DNA from: an uncultured Pseudomonadota bacterium
GTDB lineage: Bacteria > Pseudomonadota > Alphaproteobacteria > CACZRW01
DNA: 6,232 nucleotides
Direction: 5' to 3'
Assembly: GCA_902783675.1 (NCBI GenBank)
Contig: CACZRW010000059.1
Span: 1 to 6,232, forward strand
Below, one piece after another: positions 5,326 through 6,232 of this stretch. The notes beneath the pieces are model-generated. The model had not been told where the DNA came from. It made no database searches and saw only the letters and a list, made by a program, of their open reading frames with translations. Each line of letters begins with the position of its first letter. The first letter of the stretch is position 1. A program made the position numbers and the translations under genes.

Positions 5326-6232
5326 ATGTTGAGCGCGCTACCCAGCGTTGCGGCAAGATATGCTTCGGGGATAATCTCGGAAAGTGTGGGGTGCGGGAAA
5401 ATCTTATCTTTGAGGCTTTCGGGAATGACCGCGTTTATAAGCTCGGTGACATTATCGCCAAAAAGCCAAGCGCCGAGTATCTCGCCTTTTTGCTTGTCCG
5501 TGATTAGTTTAATTATACCTTCGGTATGCCCCGAGGTTATGGCTTTGGAATTGGCCATAAGCGGGAACTTGCCGATGCTTATATCAAGGCCCTGTTCCTT
5601 TGCCTTTACCTCTGTCAGACCAAAGCCGGCAATTTGCGGGTGGGAATATATACAAAAAGGAATATGCAAAGGATTTATGGGGGAGATGTCCTTTTCCCCC
5701 TTGATGGCGCGAGCGGCGATTACGCCTTCTGCCATGGCTTTATGCCCGAGCCAAGGGGCGGCGGTAATATCACCGATGGCGTAAACGCCCTTTGCTCCCG
5801 TTCGCATAAGTCCGTCTGTCACTATGTGGCCTTTTTCCAGCTTTACATCAGACAAGTTTTCCAGCCCGATGTTTTGAATGTTCGGAGTAACGCCGACAGC
5901 AACAATGACTTTGGCGAATTCGGCGTTGGTTTCTTTGCCGTCATTGTCCAAAAGGGTAACGAGCACTTTATCCTTTTCCTTCTTTACCAAAGTGGCTTTG
6001 GTTGAAGTAAGTATGGTTATGCCCTGCTTTCTAAACGACGCTTCGGCAAGGGTGGCGATTTCCTCGTCCGCGGCGGGGATTATGCGCGGAGCAAACTCTG
6101 CCAGCGTGACCGATGTTCCGAAAGCATTATAAAAGTCCGCAAACTCCAGCCCGACAGCACCTCCGCCGATGATAAGCACCGAACTCGGCAAGGTATCGGA
6201 TAAAAGCGCATGGCGCGAATTCATTATCAAGT
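5322..6232 (-). CDS. lpdA: Dihydrolipoyl dehydrogenase (E3), N-terminus beyond the window (partial)
   Basis: E3 reoxidises dihydrolipoyl groups of 2-oxoacid dehydrogenase complexes with FAD and NAD+. The visible 302 residues are the C-terminal two thirds. Numbering from Leu at 6230, they contain the NAD-binding motif IIGGGAVGLEFADFYNAFG (20-38), the second FAD contact GVYAIGD (148-154), LGHKAMAEGV (161-170), and the dimerisation domain from IPFCIYSHPQIAGFGLTE (190-207) to the catalytic pair His280-Glu285 in PHPTLSE. The FAD-binding N-terminus with its redox-active CxxxxC lies outside the window. The reading frame stays open to the edge, and the TTG at 6228-6230 is an internal leucine codon. 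The stretch between TELI (262-265) and PHPTLSE is about 8 residues shorter than I recall for typical Lpd. The adjacent lipA favours Lpd over mercuric or glutathione reductase relatives. The 3' end overlaps lipA by 4 bases. Confidence 0.95.
   Translation of the reverse strand, partial: LIMNSRHALLSDTLPSSVLIIGGGAVGLEFADFYNAFGTSVTLAEFAPRIIPAADEEIATLAEASFRKQGITILTSTKATLVKKEKDKVLVTLLDNDGKETNAEFAKVIVAVGVTPNIQNIGLENLSDVKLEKGHIVTDGLMRTGAKGVYAIGDITAAPWLGHKAMAEGVIAARAIKGEKDISPINPLHIPFCIYSHPQIAGFGLTEVKAKEQGLDISIGKFPLMANSKAITSGHTEGIIKLITDKQKGEILGAWLFGDNVTELINAVIPESLKDKIFPHPTLSEIIPEAYLAATLGSALNI

Noticed and set aside
5218..5784. 188-codon open frame on the plus strand across the lipA-lpdA junction
   Set aside because: It lies entirely antisense to two clearly recognised genes, resembles no family, and has no ribosome binding site. 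It is a shadow of the opposite-strand codon pattern.
6228..6230. TTG as the true start of the lpdA-like gene
   Set aside because: Starting here would remove the whole FAD-binding domain and the CxxxxC redox site. The frame is open to the window edge, so the gene simply continues outside.

Overview
The window looks like ordinary chromosomal DNA from a Gram-negative bacterium of moderate GC content. An alphaproteobacterium is the best guess. The reasons are the split transhydrogenase (pntAA-pntAB-pntB) and the lpdA-lipA pairing, which resembles the end of an alphaproteobacterial pyruvate dehydrogenase cluster, together with the LipA C-terminal 'SSSPLTRSS' wording. The assignment is inferred from remembered family patterns and was not tested by search. 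The genes are tightly packed with short or overlapping junctions. No stretch longer than about 65 bases lacks a gene. I see no mobile element, CRISPR array, tRNA, rRNA or integration scar.

Left part, plus strand (1-1817): the last codons of pntAA, then pntAB and pntB. Together they encode the proton-translocating NAD(P)+ transhydrogenase, a membrane pump that uses the proton gradient to move hydride from NADH to NADP+. Both complete genes have clear Shine-Dalgarno sites, and pntAB and pntB overlap by ATGA. Next, still on the plus strand after a 63-base gap, is gltX (1881-3365), glutamyl-tRNA synthetase, with several local departures from the usual sequence.

Right part, minus strand (3371-6232): a three-gene run transcribed right to left. 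It starts with the 3' two thirds of lpdA (dihydrolipoyl dehydrogenase, E3; its N-terminus lies outside the window). lipA (lipoyl synthase) follows, overlapping lpdA by 4 bases. After a 23-base gap comes a 350-residue HD-superfamily protein that carries nearly the full metal-site signature of class I (eukaryotic-type) cyclic-nucleotide phosphodiesterases. lpdA and lipA serve the same lipoate-dependent 2-oxoacid dehydrogenases. The role of the HD protein in that company is unknown, and it is the most interesting item here. It converges on gltX with only 5 bases between the stop codons.

Overall this is a housekeeping region (redox balance, tRNA charging, lipoate metabolism). I found no convincing new multi-gene system. 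The points worth checking are the phosphodiesterase-like protein and small lineage-specific changes in GltX, Lpd and LipA.
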